Of a stretch of 52,421 bases of DNA, positions 18,955 to 29,000 are shown piece by piece. The position numbers and the translations under genes are program-made. Under the pieces are notes generated by a model. That model searched no databases, had not been told where the DNA came from, and saw only the letters and a program-made list of their open reading frames with translations. Numbering within the stretch: the first letter of the stretch is position 1; each line of letters starts with the position of its first letter. The DNA comes from Chloroflexota bacterium (GTDB lineage: Bacteria; Chloroflexota; Limnocylindria; Limnocylindrales; CSP1-4), in contig PLZO01000043.1 of NCBI GenBank assembly GCA_003152165.1, positions 1 to 52,421 of the forward strand. Direction: 5' to 3'.

Positions 18955-19485
18955 GTGCTCGAGCTAGTGATCTTCATTAGCTGCGGCGCTGAGGTCGAGG
19001 GCCTGCGTGATGTTGCGGCCCGCGTGCTCCGGGCACTTGAAAATGCCTTTCTTAACGGCCTCAAGATCTCCGTCGTCATCCGCAATTGGGACTACCGCGA
19101 CGAATCACCCGAGGTTGTGAAGACTGGGGAGTTCTCGGCTCGGAGCCTAAGAATGGTTGACTCCTCGAACGCCGTAATCGGGATCCTCGGACCCAGCGTC
19201 CCGCCGGTGACAGCTCTGGAGATCCTACGGGCCATCGAGCGTTTTGCAACCGGGGACGCGGACAACGTCTGGCTCTTTGTGGATGCGTCCACACTTGGGC
19301 CTGTACACGCGAGGTACCTCGGGAAGATCAAGAGAAAGACCGGCATGGAGGTCGTCTATCAAAAGTTCATGGGCGATAGCGATTTCCAGGAGAAATTGTT
19401 CGTCGCATTGATTCCGTACGTCGTCCGGAAGACCATCCTCGAACGCCAGAACAGCCCTACGCTAGCGCCTGGGGGGGCTGCGTGA
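18955..19485 (+). CDS. Small alpha/beta protein, possibly DUF4062/TIR-like sensor
   Basis: This is a 176-aa protein. GTG 18955 is chosen because GAGAAGGGG lies 7 nt upstream; GTG 18949 is too close to it. It opens with a beta strand (LELVIFISCGAEVEG), then a helix, then ISVVIRNWDYRDES and AVIGILGPSVPPVTAL, a Rossmann-like alternation resembling the DUF4062 or TIR folds that open many defence proteins (typically VFISST at the start). It ends with FQEKLFVALIPYVVRK. The assignment is from fold pattern only and is tentative. It overlaps the next start by 4 nt (GTGA), forming a two-gene operon directly inside the left end of module 3. Confidence 0.5.
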   Translation: MLELVIFISCGAEVEGLRDVAARVLRALENAFLNGLKISVVIRNWDYRDESPEVVKTGEFSARSLRMVDSSNAVIGILGPSVPPVTALEILRAIERFATGDADNVWLFVDASTLGPVHARYLGKIKRKTGMEVVYQKFMGDSDFQEKLFVALIPYVVRKTILERQNSPTLAPGGAA

Positions 19486-21854
19486 ACACGACGGGGTCTT
19501 CCGGATTCCTCCTTGCGATTTTCGACACGACCCGCATGGCGCTGTTCCCGGCAGCGGAGGAACGCACGAGGCAAGAGCGTGGCCTAGCTCTCCTACTCGA
19601 CGCTCGGTTCGCTGACTATCAGCGATTCGCCCCAGAAGCCGGCTGGCCTGGGATAGGTGAGTCCCTGCCCGGAACCGCATCTTCCGGAGAACGACTCTTG
19701 GCGGGATTTACCCTTCTTCTGAGCGGGGCTGACATCGCATCAACGACGCTTACGGACATCGCTGCGGACGAGACCATCCAAGCCGATGTGAGGTTGGTCG
19801 CGAGCATCCTTGGCTCGATCGCGCTTCGAGACGCGGGCCGCCCTGATCTCGCACTCCACCTCCTAGCCGTTCCCGGGACGGGAACACCGCTTGACCAGGC
19901 GCTTGTCGGAATACACCGAGCCGCGGCCGAGTTTGAGCTGGGCGCGGCGGAACGGTCATTGCATCTGACCTTGGCGGCCGAGAAGCTACTGCGACGAGAG
20001 CGCGGCTCCTCGCTTGTGCGCGACACCTTGCGCGAGGTCGTGCGACGTAACGTCAGGGCTTTTACCGTCGCGACGGGTCGACACGATGTCGCCTTCCGGC
20101 AACAGGCCTACAGCCGCCCAGGCGTTCTCGACGAGATCGAGGGACGCGTTGCTTACGGGCTCTCGTCTTGGCTCGGGCTCGAGTTCGATGGTCAATATGC
20201 GGACCCAACCGTGTCATCGCTTCACTTCCAGCAAGAGGACCCCGTAGAGACTCCTCTCACCGCAGCGCTCCTGCGGGCGGAGGTTCTTGGCGATTGGTAT
20301 CTGACGAACGAAGCTCGTGGCAGGTTAGGTCGCTACCAGCTCATGAACTCGAGAGGGCAAGCCGGCCGAAATCCAGTACCGGCGCTGCACCTGCTTCGGC
20401 GTGCCGGAGATTCGGCGGCACTGAAGCGGGCGGCGAAGTGGTTTCATGCGGAAGGGCCGCTTCCTCCACTGCGCGAGTTCGGTGACGTAGTGGCATCGAC
20501 CCCCTGGACCGATGCGACGGCAAAAGCCGACCTTGCATCCCTTCATGAAGTCGCCGATCTGATGACCCCGAAGTTGGCCGAGGTCGCATTGGAGCGACTC
20601 ATTGGGCAGATGGGCCACTACTTGGAGGGCATTCCAAATTTCAGGCTCGAGACGGATTTGAATGAGGTCGTGTCTGAGCTTTTGGCTGCGGCCGATACCG
20701 GCGACGGACTCGTCGCGCGTCGTTACCTACCCGTCGTCGAGGCGAGTACCGACCCATTAATGCTTCAAGGGGTAGGTATTGTCCTCAACCGGATCAAGTG
20801 GCACCGAGTTGACGAAGTGACCAGGAGCCTTTGGAGTGACTACTGCGCCGAGCATCTGGCTGGGTTGGACGACCACCGATTCCCCGCTTCGGTTCTTCTA
20901 AGATCGCTCCCAATAACCTCCGGGATCCGTCGTTCCGCCATAGACAGTTGGCGCCAGCATCCTGACCTGTTGACCGGGGCGAACGCGCTCGCGGTCGATG
21001 CATCGTCGAAGCACCTTCGGGACGGCGTCGCGCACCTAGCGCGAACCAACCTGACCGAGACTAGGAGCGATGCCAAGAGAGGAACGCATGGCTTTGGGAC
21101 CTATGTCGACGGCCCACTCTTGTTGACGCATCTGTTGCAGGATTACCCAAATCAGACGGGATGGGGCGACCTGACTGGGTTTCTACTCGATCCGATGGTG
21201 GCACCGTCAAAGAAGATCAAGCCCCTCTCCGAGATACTCCGGCGACCTGATACCGTCCCGCCGTCGGTTCACCGCCGGCTCGCCCGCTGGGTTCGGAAGG
21301 AGGTCCGATATGCACAGATTCCCATTGACCCGCCGGAAGCGTTTCGGGGGCTCGTTCTTCGCCTTCGCTTCTTCTACAAGGGGCGCAGTGCCGAGGCATT
21401 GTTGGCAGACCTCCTGACCCTTGCGACCGATGAGAGTCGCGCCGCGAGACACGAAGCCGCAAAGAGCCTTGCGTTCAGCCTCAGCTTAGTTCCGAGGGAC
21501 ACCGTTCTAACCTTGGGCCTGACTCTTTCGCAAGACAGCGCATGGGAAGTTCGAGCGGCGGCAGCGAGCGCCCTTGCTCGCATGGCTGGTACGCAGGATG
21601 ACCCACTAACCCGGCTTGCCTGGGAACGAGTTCGGGCAACGCTGCTCGACCCAGGAGCCGTCGTCCCTTCGTGGGTACTCAACAGCCTCGCCAATGACGT
21701 GACGGTTGAAGTCCCGGCCCAGATCAGATCGGTTATCAACGAACTCTCCGAGCGGCACCTTTCGGCATCGGTTCGGGCTGCGGCGAGTCTGTTTTCGGAC
21801 GCACGATCAGGATCGACCACCAGCGCACGTGAGGCACCTCAAGGCCCTTCCTGA
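19482..21854 (+). CDS. Large alpha-solenoid protein (HEAT/TPR-like)
   Basis: This is a 790-aa protein, almost entirely helical. Regular helix pairs are visible, clearest at about 645-700 (ARHEAAKSLAFSLSLVPRDT, then WEVRAAAASALARMAG), which is HEAT-repeat style. No enzyme motif is seen. It is translationally coupled to the small upstream alpha/beta protein, so the two probably work together; a small effector with a large solenoid partner is a common defence layout, but this pair is not one I recognise. Its last 18 codons run antisense to a Cas1 relic, so the original C-terminus may have been changed. Confidence 0.55.
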   Translation: MNTTGSSGFLLAIFDTTRMALFPAAEERTRQERGLALLLDARFADYQRFAPEAGWPGIGESLPGTASSGERLLAGFTLLLSGADIASTTLTDIAADETIQADVRLVASILGSIALRDAGRPDLALHLLAVPGTGTPLDQALVGIHRAAAEFELGAAERSLHLTLAAEKLLRRERGSSLVRDTLREVVRRNVRAFTVATGRHDVAFRQQAYSRPGVLDEIEGRVAYGLSSWLGLEFDGQYADPTVSSLHFQQEDPVETPLTAALLRAEVLGDWYLTNEARGRLGRYQLMNSRGQAGRNPVPALHLLRRAGDSAALKRAAKWFHAEGPLPPLREFGDVVASTPWTDATAKADLASLHEVADLMTPKLAEVALERLIGQMGHYLEGIPNFRLETDLNEVVSELLAAADTGDGLVARRYLPVVEASTDPLMLQGVGIVLNRIKWHRVDEVTRSLWSDYCAEHLAGLDDHRFPASVLLRSLPITSGIRRSAIDSWRQHPDLLTGANALAVDASSKHLRDGVAHLARTNLTETRSDAKRGTHGFGTYVDGPLLLTHLLQDYPNQTGWGDLTGFLLDPMVAPSKKIKPLSEILRRPDTVPPSVHRRLARWVRKEVRYAQIPIDPPEAFRGLVLRLRFFYKGRSAEALLADLLTLATDESRAARHEAAKSLAFSLSLVPRDTVLTLGLTLSQDSAWEVRAAAASALARMAGTQDDPLTRLAWERVRATLLDPGAVVPSWVLNSLANDVTVEVPAQIRSVINELSERHLSASVRAAASLFSDARSGSTTSAREAPQGPS

Positions 21855-21995
21855 TTCGCCTGCAGTACGAGACCGACAGCCGGTCCGCCGCGAGAGCTCG
21901 CTCAGAGACACATCCTGAAGTCCTGGTAGCACCTCAACGCGGAACACCTCAGGATCGGCCCGCTCCGGATGAGCCGCGTTCCAGGCGTTCTCCCC
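21799..21995 (-). pseudogene. Relic of a second Cas1 C-terminal zinc/HTH region
   Basis: The minus strand reads ENAWNAAHPERADPEVFRVE, then VLPGLQDVSLSELSRRTG. After a one-base shift near 21879 it continues LSVSYCRRIRKGLEVPHVRW. This parallels the end of the neighbouring intact Cas1 (WQRTHPWPKDSGEFEREILP, LSVGYCRQIKKGAATPHPMW). Only the HTH-bearing tail remains. At DNA level the two copies are clearly diverged, so the duplication is old. The relic starts just beyond the stop of the intact gene and overlaps the end of the solenoid gene on the other strand. Confidence 0.75.
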
Positions 21996-22004
21996 ACGCT
22001 GCCG

Positions 22005-23645
22005 CTACCGCTGGCGACTCGCCATTCGCTGACGGGCAGCCGCAGCAACTGGCTCGACCCCAGTTGCCCGCAACTCCCGCAACCGAGCGACTCCGGCCGC
22101 CTGCATCGCCTCCCACCACATCGGATGCGGCGTTGCGGCTCCCTTCTTGATCTGCCTGCAGTAGCCGACCGATAGCCCGGTTGCCTCGGCGATGGAGTGG
22201 GCGGGCACCCCGGCGAGTGCCGGCAGGATCTCCCGCTCGAACTCGCCTGAGTCCTTCGGCCACGGATGGGTCCGCTGCCAGCCACGCGCCTCCGCTACGG
22301 TCTCCGATGCCCGCCCGCCGATTCTCGCCCGGCCCGCGCCCGTGAGTACCGTTCGCAATCCGAGTGCTCGGCGTTCGGCCAGGCTCCGCTCGCCCGTGGC
22401 GATGAAGGTTGGGAGGTTCGTTGTGTCGACTGCCGCTCGGCACTCAGCCGAGCATGTCCGCCGGCCAACGGCTGCCGGACCGCCGCACCAGACGCACCCG
22501 CGGGCTACCCGCGAGACGATGTGCGTTGGCTTGCCCTTTGCCCGGGATCCCCGTCCCACGCTCCGGTTCGAACCACTGATCGGCGTGGGCAATGCTCGGC
22601 CGACCGGTCTCTGGTCGTCGAGGCGCCGGGCGACATCCTCAGCGACACGGCCGACGGCCTGCCGCCACTCCCGCAGCGTCCCGGCCAGCTCGCACGCGAG
22701 CGGCGGGGTGACCCGACACACCCCCTGTCGCGTCTCGTAGAAGTCGCTCGCCGCGAACGCCCGCCCCTCGAGCAGCCGGAGCACGTACCGATCGACGAGC
22801 GGCCGGATCGGCTCCATGAGGTCGGCAGCGAGCGAGTCCCGGTTGAGCTGGTCGGCATGGAGCACGCCCAATCCTGGGTCGAGCCCGACAATCCTGGAGG
22901 CCAGCGTGGCCTCGGTCTCGAGCAGGGCATAGGTGAGATTCAGGAGGGCCTGAGCGGGCGTCGTCGCGAGCCTGGGACCACCGGTCAGCGCGGAGGCGCG
23001 GCTCCCGACAGTCAGCCAGTGGGCCGGGACGCGATCGACGTCGCGCCGGGCGAAGCGCACGGCGATCGGCGCCCAGGCCGACCAGTAGGCACCGGCCGCC
23101 TGTGCCTCGGCGAGGCGGATCTCGTCCCGGTTCGTGGCCAGGTGGACCCTGGCCGCTGCTGACCTCATCGCCACCTCGACCTCATCACTAACCGGTACCG
23201 ATCGGTCGACGGCCACAAGCGTCTCGGCTTGCCCGGCGACCTTCTCGGCGATGAGACGGCGGGCGATGTCGTTGCCCGCGGGCGTGTCGAGGGCCCGGGC
23301 CTGGGCCCGTCGGAGCCCGGGCCGATCCGTGCCTTGCGGCCCGAACGCCGCGAGTACTTGCCCATCGGCGTCGATCTGCAAGTAGCCCGCCCCGATGTCG
23401 GCGAGCCAGCGGATCGCATCGAACGTGATCGCCCCGGTGTGCCCGAGGACGACGAGCCGTTTCAGGCCGCCGGTCGCGCGGTGGACGATCGCCGTCCGAC
23501 GCTGGCGGCCGATGCCGTCCGCGATCCGGAGGCGGCCGCGCCAAACGCGGACGTCGAGGCCGTAGCCGGAGAGGATGAGGACCCCGCCGGGGGCGACGAG
23601 GGCGGCTGGCCAGGCGGCCAGCGAATCGATAGCCTGAGCTTGCAT
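22005..23645 (-). CDS. Cas1-like integrase with C-terminal zinc finger and HTH
   Basis: This is a 546-aa protein. ATG 23645 is chosen because GGAGG sits 9 nt upstream, although the frame is open to TTG 23654. The N-terminal Cas1 beta domain reads GGVLILSGYGLDVRVWRGR and LKRLVVLGHTGAITFDAIRW. The catalytic domain has E180 (EAQAAGAYWSAW), TPAQALLNLTYALLE, H263 (GLDPGLGVLHADQ) and D275 (SLAADLMEPIRP), the Cas1 Glu-His-Asp metal site. Beyond residue ~345 is an extension absent from ordinary Cas1: CVWC and CSAEC (about 384-402, zinc finger) and an HTH (AEATGLSVGYCRQIKKG, about 486-502). It would integrate DNA ends. No cas2 is nearby. It follows the 429-aa HTH gene on the same strand. A casposase-like or CRISPR-adaptation role is inferred. 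Confidence 0.9.
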   Translation of the reverse strand: MQAQAIDSLAAWPAALVAPGGVLILSGYGLDVRVWRGRLRIADGIGRQRRTAIVHRATGGLKRLVVLGHTGAITFDAIRWLADIGAGYLQIDADGQVLAAFGPQGTDRPGLRRAQARALDTPAGNDIARRLIAEKVAGQAETLVAVDRSVPVSDEVEVAMRSAAARVHLATNRDEIRLAEAQAAGAYWSAWAPIAVRFARRDVDRVPAHWLTVGSRASALTGGPRLATTPAQALLNLTYALLETEATLASRIVGLDPGLGVLHADQLNRDSLAADLMEPIRPLVDRYVLRLLEGRAFAASDFYETRQGVCRVTPPLACELAGTLREWRQAVGRVAEDVARRLDDQRPVGRALPTPISGSNRSVGRGSRAKGKPTHIVSRVARGCVWCGGPAAVGRRTCSAECRAAVDTTNLPTFIATGERSLAERRALGLRTVLTGAGRARIGGRASETVAEARGWQRTHPWPKDSGEFEREILPALAGVPAHSIAEATGLSVGYCRQIKKGAATPHPMWWEAMQAAGVARLRELRATGVEPVAAAARQRMASRQR

Positions 23646-23734
23646 GCGGACCAACCTCCGTGTGCCATACCCCCGGGCTGTTATCAGCAGTCGCGGGGGT
23701 TATTGATGGGCTCTATTTAGATCGGCCCAAATGT

Positions 23735-25024
23735 TTATTCTTTTTCCCGCGGCCCAGCTTTCCCCTGTGCTTGACCGTCCGATCCTGCCGAGCGGGACGC
23801 TGCCGAGCGGGACGCCGCCGCCCGCCCGCCGACGCGCAGCGAATTCGGTTCGGCAAGATGTGCGGGATATTTGGCGAAGAAGGCGTCGAGTTTCGCCGCA
23901 TTCTGGGAACGCATTTCCCGAAGCTCGTCGAACCATTTCGCCCGGGCCCTTGTGCTTCGCATGGCTCGACGCATCCGGGCAGGTGAATAGTTTTCAGCGA
24001 CTTCCGGGACCTCGGACCGCAACAGCTTCAGGCTGCGATAGGCGGGGAGAGCTTCCGTTTGCCATTGCCCCGCCGTGGCCACGATTGCGGAATAGCCCTC
24101 TTGGACCTGCTCGCCCCCATGGCGGCGGAACAGGATCCAGACCAGCATGAAGGTGATTCGGTCGAACGAGGTCATGGCCGAGAACCATCGGGGGAATGCC
24201 CCGAATCCGAACGCACCAGGGCCAAAGGAGTCCTCCGTTGCTTCACTGACGCTGCCGAAGAGCGAAACGAAGACTTTCAGCTCGTCGCGATAGCGGATGA
24301 GATCGCGGTCCACGGTCGAGGTCAAGACGTCTGACAACCGGTGTGCGGCCGCCAGGGCCGAGATCTCGAGGAGCGCACCGTCCGCGGGTCCGGCTAACCA
24401 TGGGTCTGCATCGGGGAGACGGTCCGTCCTGGCTCGCTCCAGGCCGAGTGCCCGCTCGAGGATCTCGCCGTCGCCCGCGGACTCGGCATTGGCCGCGTCC
24501 GGCTCAAAGCCACCAAATCGACCGGCGGCGGTTTCGAGGACAGCCTTGGCGACTGTCGAGTAGGAGCTCCGGCCGACACGCTTACGGGCTTGGCGCAGCA
24601 CCTTCACGTCGGTCCGTCCGCCCGCCATGCGGTCGGCAAGGTCATAAATCGAGTCGCTTCCTCCAGGCGCGTCGATCCGCGCTCGAAGCTCGGCGGTGCT
24701 GGCGTCCCTTGACTTCGCCGACTCGCCTAGCAGCGTCCGGACCTTCTCTAGCGACACGTCGTACCCCGCCCACCAGAGCTCCCACGCGGCAAGAGAGAGC
24801 CGCCGGTCTAGAGCGAGGATCCGGGCAAGGGCGAGCAACTGCTCACCCGTACCCCCGGGGTAGACAGTCTCGGTCCCATGGCCCTTGCCGAGGGGCCGCT
24901 GGCTCGGCCTCGGGATGAGCCCGGCACGATGCCATCGGGCGAGCTGGGCGGCGGTGACGTCGAATCCCGCCGCCGCGGCTAGCCCCAGCAACTCCTCCCG
25001 CGACTCCTCGTCCGACGTATGCAC
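23735..25024 (-). CDS. HTH protein of the Cas1/PolB locus
   Basis: This is a 429-aa protein with a GTG start at 25024. The N-terminus (GFDVTAAQLARWHRAGLIPR) followed by GTETVYPGGTGEQLLALARI is MerR-like in shape: a HTH, then a wing containing a Tyr-Pro pair. The middle and C-terminal parts are helical and unrecognised, ending in a low-complexity Ala/Ser/Gly/Lys tail. It is directly upstream of Cas1, about 90 bp away on the same strand, and is transcribed divergently from the HTH/zinc-finger/PolB operon across a 135-bp region. That arrangement suits a regulator of both, or a DNA-binding accessory to integration; both are inference. Confidence 0.6.
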   Translation of the reverse strand: MHTSDEESREELLGLAAAAGFDVTAAQLARWHRAGLIPRPSQRPLGKGHGTETVYPGGTGEQLLALARILALDRRLSLAAWELWWAGYDVSLEKVRTLLGESAKSRDASTAELRARIDAPGGSDSIYDLADRMAGGRTDVKVLRQARKRVGRSSYSTVAKAVLETAAGRFGGFEPDAANAESAGDGEILERALGLERARTDRLPDADPWLAGPADGALLEISALAAAHRLSDVLTSTVDRDLIRYRDELKVFVSLFGSVSEATEDSFGPGAFGFGAFPRWFSAMTSFDRITFMLVWILFRRHGGEQVQEGYSAIVATAGQWQTEALPAYRSLKLLRSEVPEVAENYSPARMRRAMRSTRARAKWFDELREMRSQNAAKLDAFFAKYPAHLAEPNSLRVGGRAAASRSAASRSAGSDGQAQGKAGPREKE

Positions 25025-25159
25025 GGCGCAATCATACAGGCCTACGCGACGAGGTGCAAGAAGTGCTGATCACCAAAGTCCACACTTCGCAGCGGCTCGC
25101 CCATTAGTGCGGGCCAGGCTCGACCGAGTCGAGCCGATGCGATACATGGAGCCTACCTG

Positions 25160-25624
25160 GTGCGTCGATCGAAGCGAACAGTACGGTCCGATCCCGAGGC
25201 GCGTGAGCGCGCGTTGGATGCGCTGGCGCTCAGCCGTCGCCGCGGGGTCTCCCTCACCCGCGCCGCCCGCCTCACCCGCACCTCGCGGCGGACGGTGCTC
25301 AAGTACGCGGGCCAGGCCTATCGACGGGCGGGAGGGCGGTACGTCGCGAAGCCCTTCGACCGGATCCCACGCGAGTTGCAGGTGATGACGCCGTCGGGTC
25401 CAGAGGCTGTCCTCGTGCGTGACTCGCGCACGGCGGCGAAACTGTCGCGCCAAGCGAACGCGATCCGGCTCTATCGCGACTTCGGCGAGGAACGCTTGCT
25501 CCGCCAGCTGGGTACGGATTCCGTCACGATCAACGGCCGCCGGTACCGCCTCCAGCTCGACACGGACGCCCTCGATCGGCTCATCGAGGGTGCCGAGATC
25601 CACTACGAGCTCTACGCGCGTTGA
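25160..25624 (+). CDS. Small HTH protein of the PolB operon
   Basis: This is a 154-aa protein with a GTG start at 25160 and GGAG 8 nt upstream. Its N-terminal half is very basic and contains a clear HTH (GVSLTRAARLTRTSRRTVLK). The C-terminal part is beta-rich (DSVTINGRRYRLQLDTDALD). It would bind DNA; whether as regulator or as accessory to the polymerase or Cas1 is unknown. Its stop overlaps the start of the next gene (TTGA), and the third gene of the operon is polB. Confidence 0.6.
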   Translation: MRRSKRTVRSDPEARERALDALALSRRRGVSLTRAARLTRTSRRTVLKYAGQAYRRAGGRYVAKPFDRIPRELQVMTPSGPEAVLVRDSRTAAKLSRQANAIRLYRDFGEERLLRQLGTDSVTINGRRYRLQLDTDALDRLIEGAEIHYELYAR

Positions 25625-26073
25625 GCCGGGTGCGCGACGATCCGGTCCTGCGCGCCGCAACGCGGGCTGCCCGTCTCCCGATCGGCGCGGCCTGCGCCGT
25701 CTGCGGGCGGATGGCCGCCCTCGTGCCATCGCGCAACGGGCCGCCGATCCTCTGCCAGGACCATGATCGGCAGCGCCGGGGTGTCTCGGACCGTGACATC
25801 GGGCACGTCGCCCGGCGCCGCAGTTTCGGCAGCCTGACCGTGCTCATGCCCGCGAGCGCCAACGAGCGGATCGAGGACATGCGGCGCGACCTTGGACTGG
25901 CGGACACCCCGGATCCGCTGGGCGACCCCCTGCTCGTTCATGCCGACTACCTCGAGGGTCGGGCGCTGATCGACCTCCTGTTTGCCGATCACCTCCGCCA
26001 ACTCGAGGCGCACCTTCGTACCACCTTCGGTGATCGATACTTCGAGGGTGGCCCAGAAGCACCGATCGTCTAG
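25621..26073 (+). CDS. Zinc-finger (HNH-like) protein of the PolB operon
   Basis: This is a 150-aa protein with a TTG start overlapping the previous stop. It contains CAVCGRMAALV, about 15 residues, then ILCQDHDRQRRG, a C-x2-C / C-x2-H zinc site laid out like a reduced HNH or recombination-endonuclease VII finger. I do not see the full HNH catalytic histidine pair, so nuclease activity is uncertain. The C-terminal half is helical and acidic. Casposons often carry HNH genes next to cas1 and polB, which makes the resemblance notable. It overlaps the polB start by 26 nt. Confidence 0.55.
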   Translation: MSRVRDDPVLRAATRAARLPIGAACAVCGRMAALVPSRNGPPILCQDHDRQRRGVSDRDIGHVARRRSFGSLTVLMPASANERIEDMRRDLGLADTPDPLGDPLLVHADYLEGRALIDLLFADHLRQLEAHLRTTFGDRYFEGGPEAPIV

Positions 26074-29000
26074 CGCTCCCCGCGTCGTTGAGACCGCGAT
26101 CGCGGTCCGCGCGTACACGGTCCCAGTCAAACGACTCAAGCAATCTAAGTTCCGGGCGCCCGACGAGGATCCGGACGCCGACGAGGCGCGACCCGGGGAC
26201 ATGCCCTGGACATGGCCCGAGACCGAGGTCGTCTTCGACACCGAGACCCGGATCGACGCGACCCAGCGCCTGACGTTTGGCTGGTACCAGATCCGCCGTA
26301 GAGGCACCCTCTTCCGCGAGGGGCCGATCAGCGCCGACGACCTGTCGGCCGAAGAAGGCGAAATCGTCGGCGGTTACGTCGCGACCCACCGAGCTGACAA
26401 CGGCCGGGCGCTCCACCCGCTGGCCCGCCAGGCGTTTGCCGACTACCTCCTGTGGGGCTACGGCTGGAAGGCGCGGGCACTCCTCGTCGGCTTCAACCTG
26501 GCGTTCGATCTGTCGCGCCTGGCCATCGGGGCCCACCCGACGCGCGGCGGCGGTTACAAGCTGCGCTACTGGCGCCGGAGCCGCGACGAGGCTGACGAGC
26601 GCGCCCACAAGTTCCGGCCAGACGTCACTGTTCAAGCGATCGATGCTCGACGGCAGTTCATTCGTTTCCAGAAGCCGGAGGAGATCGATCTCCTCGATCT
26701 CCTTCCGGACGGCAAGCCGCCGCAAGGGAACTTCGTCGACCTCCACACGCTCGCGTACGCCTTCAGTGACCGGAATCTCTCGCTCGATTCGGCGTCCCGG
26801 CTGTTCGACTGCGTTCAGCGCAAGGAGACCGAGGATGTGGTCTACGGGGTCGTTGACGAGCGCCATATCGACTACTGCCGCCAGGACGTGCGGGTGACCG
26901 CCGAACTCCTCGACAAGCTCCGTGATGAGTACGAGCGGCACCCGATCGGCCACGTCTTGCCGGCAACTCAGCTCGTCTCCGCGGCTTCGCTCGGGAAAGC
27001 GTACTTGCGGACGATGGGGATCACGCCGCTGGTCGAGCGGGCCGGTGACGTCGACCGTCTCCGGCTCGGCCAGGCGATGACCGCGTATCTCGGCGGCCGT
27101 GTCGAGACCGCGATCCGGCGCGTCGACCTGCCCTGCGTCTACGTCGACGCGACGAGTATGTACAGCAGCGTTTTCGCCCTCACCAAGCTCTGGCGGACGA
27201 TCACCGCGGCTGAGCTTCGCGTCGAGGACGCGACCTCAGCCGCGACCGGGTACCTCGCGACGCTGAGTCGCGAGCGCTTGCTCGACCCATCCGCCTGGCC
27301 AGCGCTGGCCGGGGTGTTCTGCCGCGTCCGACCAGCCGGGCACCTCCTCCCGGTCCGGGCCCAATTCCGCGCAAGGCCCGATCGCGACGAGGCGCTCGGC
27401 GACGGCACCTACCAGATCGCGCTCACGCCGCTCGACAGTGGCGGCCAGGATCTCTGGTATGCCCTGGCCGACCTTGCCGCCTGCCGGATCCTGACCGGCG
27501 CCGCGCCCGACGTGCTCGAGGCGTTCCGGGTCGTCCCGGGCGACGAACAGGTCGCACTGTCGCCCGTCCGGCTCCGGGGCGAGCTCGAGATCGATCCCAC
27601 CAGCGAGGACTTCTTCCAGCGGCTCATCGAGGCCCGCAAGCGCACCGAACGGACGACGGAGGAAGGCAAGCGCCTCGACCTCTTCCTCAAGACGATGGCC
27701 AGCGCCGCCGCCTACGGCATCTTCGCGGAGGTCCGCGAGCTGCCCGCCGTCGGGGGACGAGGCGGGACGGTTGACGTCTGGGCCCGACGGTATTTCCGCT
27801 CGACCGGCGTCAGGCACCGTCTCGAGGAACCGGGCAAGTTCTGCTTCCCGCCCGTCGCGGCCACCGTCACGGCCTGCGCTCGCCTGCTCCTCGCCCTCCT
27901 CCAGGCCGAGGTCGAAGCCGAAGGCGGCCACTTCGTCGCGGGCGACACCGATGCGCTCATCCTGGTCGCCTCGCGTGTTGGTGGCCCAGTCCCGTGCCCG
28001 GGCGGCGACCTCCACGGCGCCGATGGTGGCGAGGCGATCCAGGCGCTGTCGTGGGCCGAGGTCGACGCGATCCGGGAGCGCCTGAACCGGCTCAACCCGT
28101 ACGACCGGAGCGCAGTCCCGGACCTGTTCAAGATCGAGGTCGAGAACTACCGGGTAATCGGGCGCGACGGCCACGGGAAACCGATCGTCGACGAGCACGA
28201 GCGGGTCGAGCTCCACTGTGTCGCCATCAGCCCGAAGCGCTACGCCCTCTTCGAGGTTGGGCCCGCTGGCGAAACGGTCATCCGTCGGGCGTCCCAGCAC
28301 GGGCTCGGCTACTTCCTGCCGCCGACCGAGCGCCCCACGTTCGACGATGCGACCGACGAGGTGAAGGCAACCTGGACCGAGCTCGTCTGGCAGCGCATCG
28401 TCGACGAGGTCCGCGGACGGACAGTTGGCCCGAGGCCCGGGTGGTTCTCGACGCTGGCCCCAAGCCGAGCCTCGATCACGAGCTGGAGGGCGCTCGACCC
28501 CTATCGCACGCTCAACTACCGGCGCCGGTACGCGCAACGGATCAAGCCTGCGAACTTCCTCCTTGTCGCCCACGACGACGCGCTTGTCGCCCTCCCGCCG
28601 GAGTACGACCGAGCCCGGTTGACGCCGATCGCGCCGTTCTCCCGGGAGCCCTCCGCGTGGCTCGGTTTGCCCTGGCGCAACCGGTTCGATGGCGCAGCGA
28701 TCGAGCTCACGACGGAGCCCGGAGGTCGATCGGGCAAGATCAGGGTGAAGACCTACGGGGATGTCGTAACCGACTACCGGCTCCACCCGGACCCGAAGGC
28801 GGCGGCAGCCGACAGCGGACCCGTCCGGCGCGGCACCGTCGGGGTGGTCGGCCGACGGCCAGTTCGCGCGTCCGTAATCCGCTACATCGGCAAGGAGGCA
28901 GCGATGCTCGAAGAGGAGGAGTCCGGGCTGTTGCGACTCGGCGACGATGTCGTCGCGGAGTACGCGGATCACGGATCCGAATGGCAAGAGCTGGTCGATC

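Noticed and set aside
22005..23645. Cas1 as the ordinary adaptation gene of the type I-E system
   Set aside because: It lies 7 kb from cas6e beyond the array, has a long zinc/HTH extension and has no cas2 partner; type I-E cas1 normally follows cas6e and is about 300 aa.
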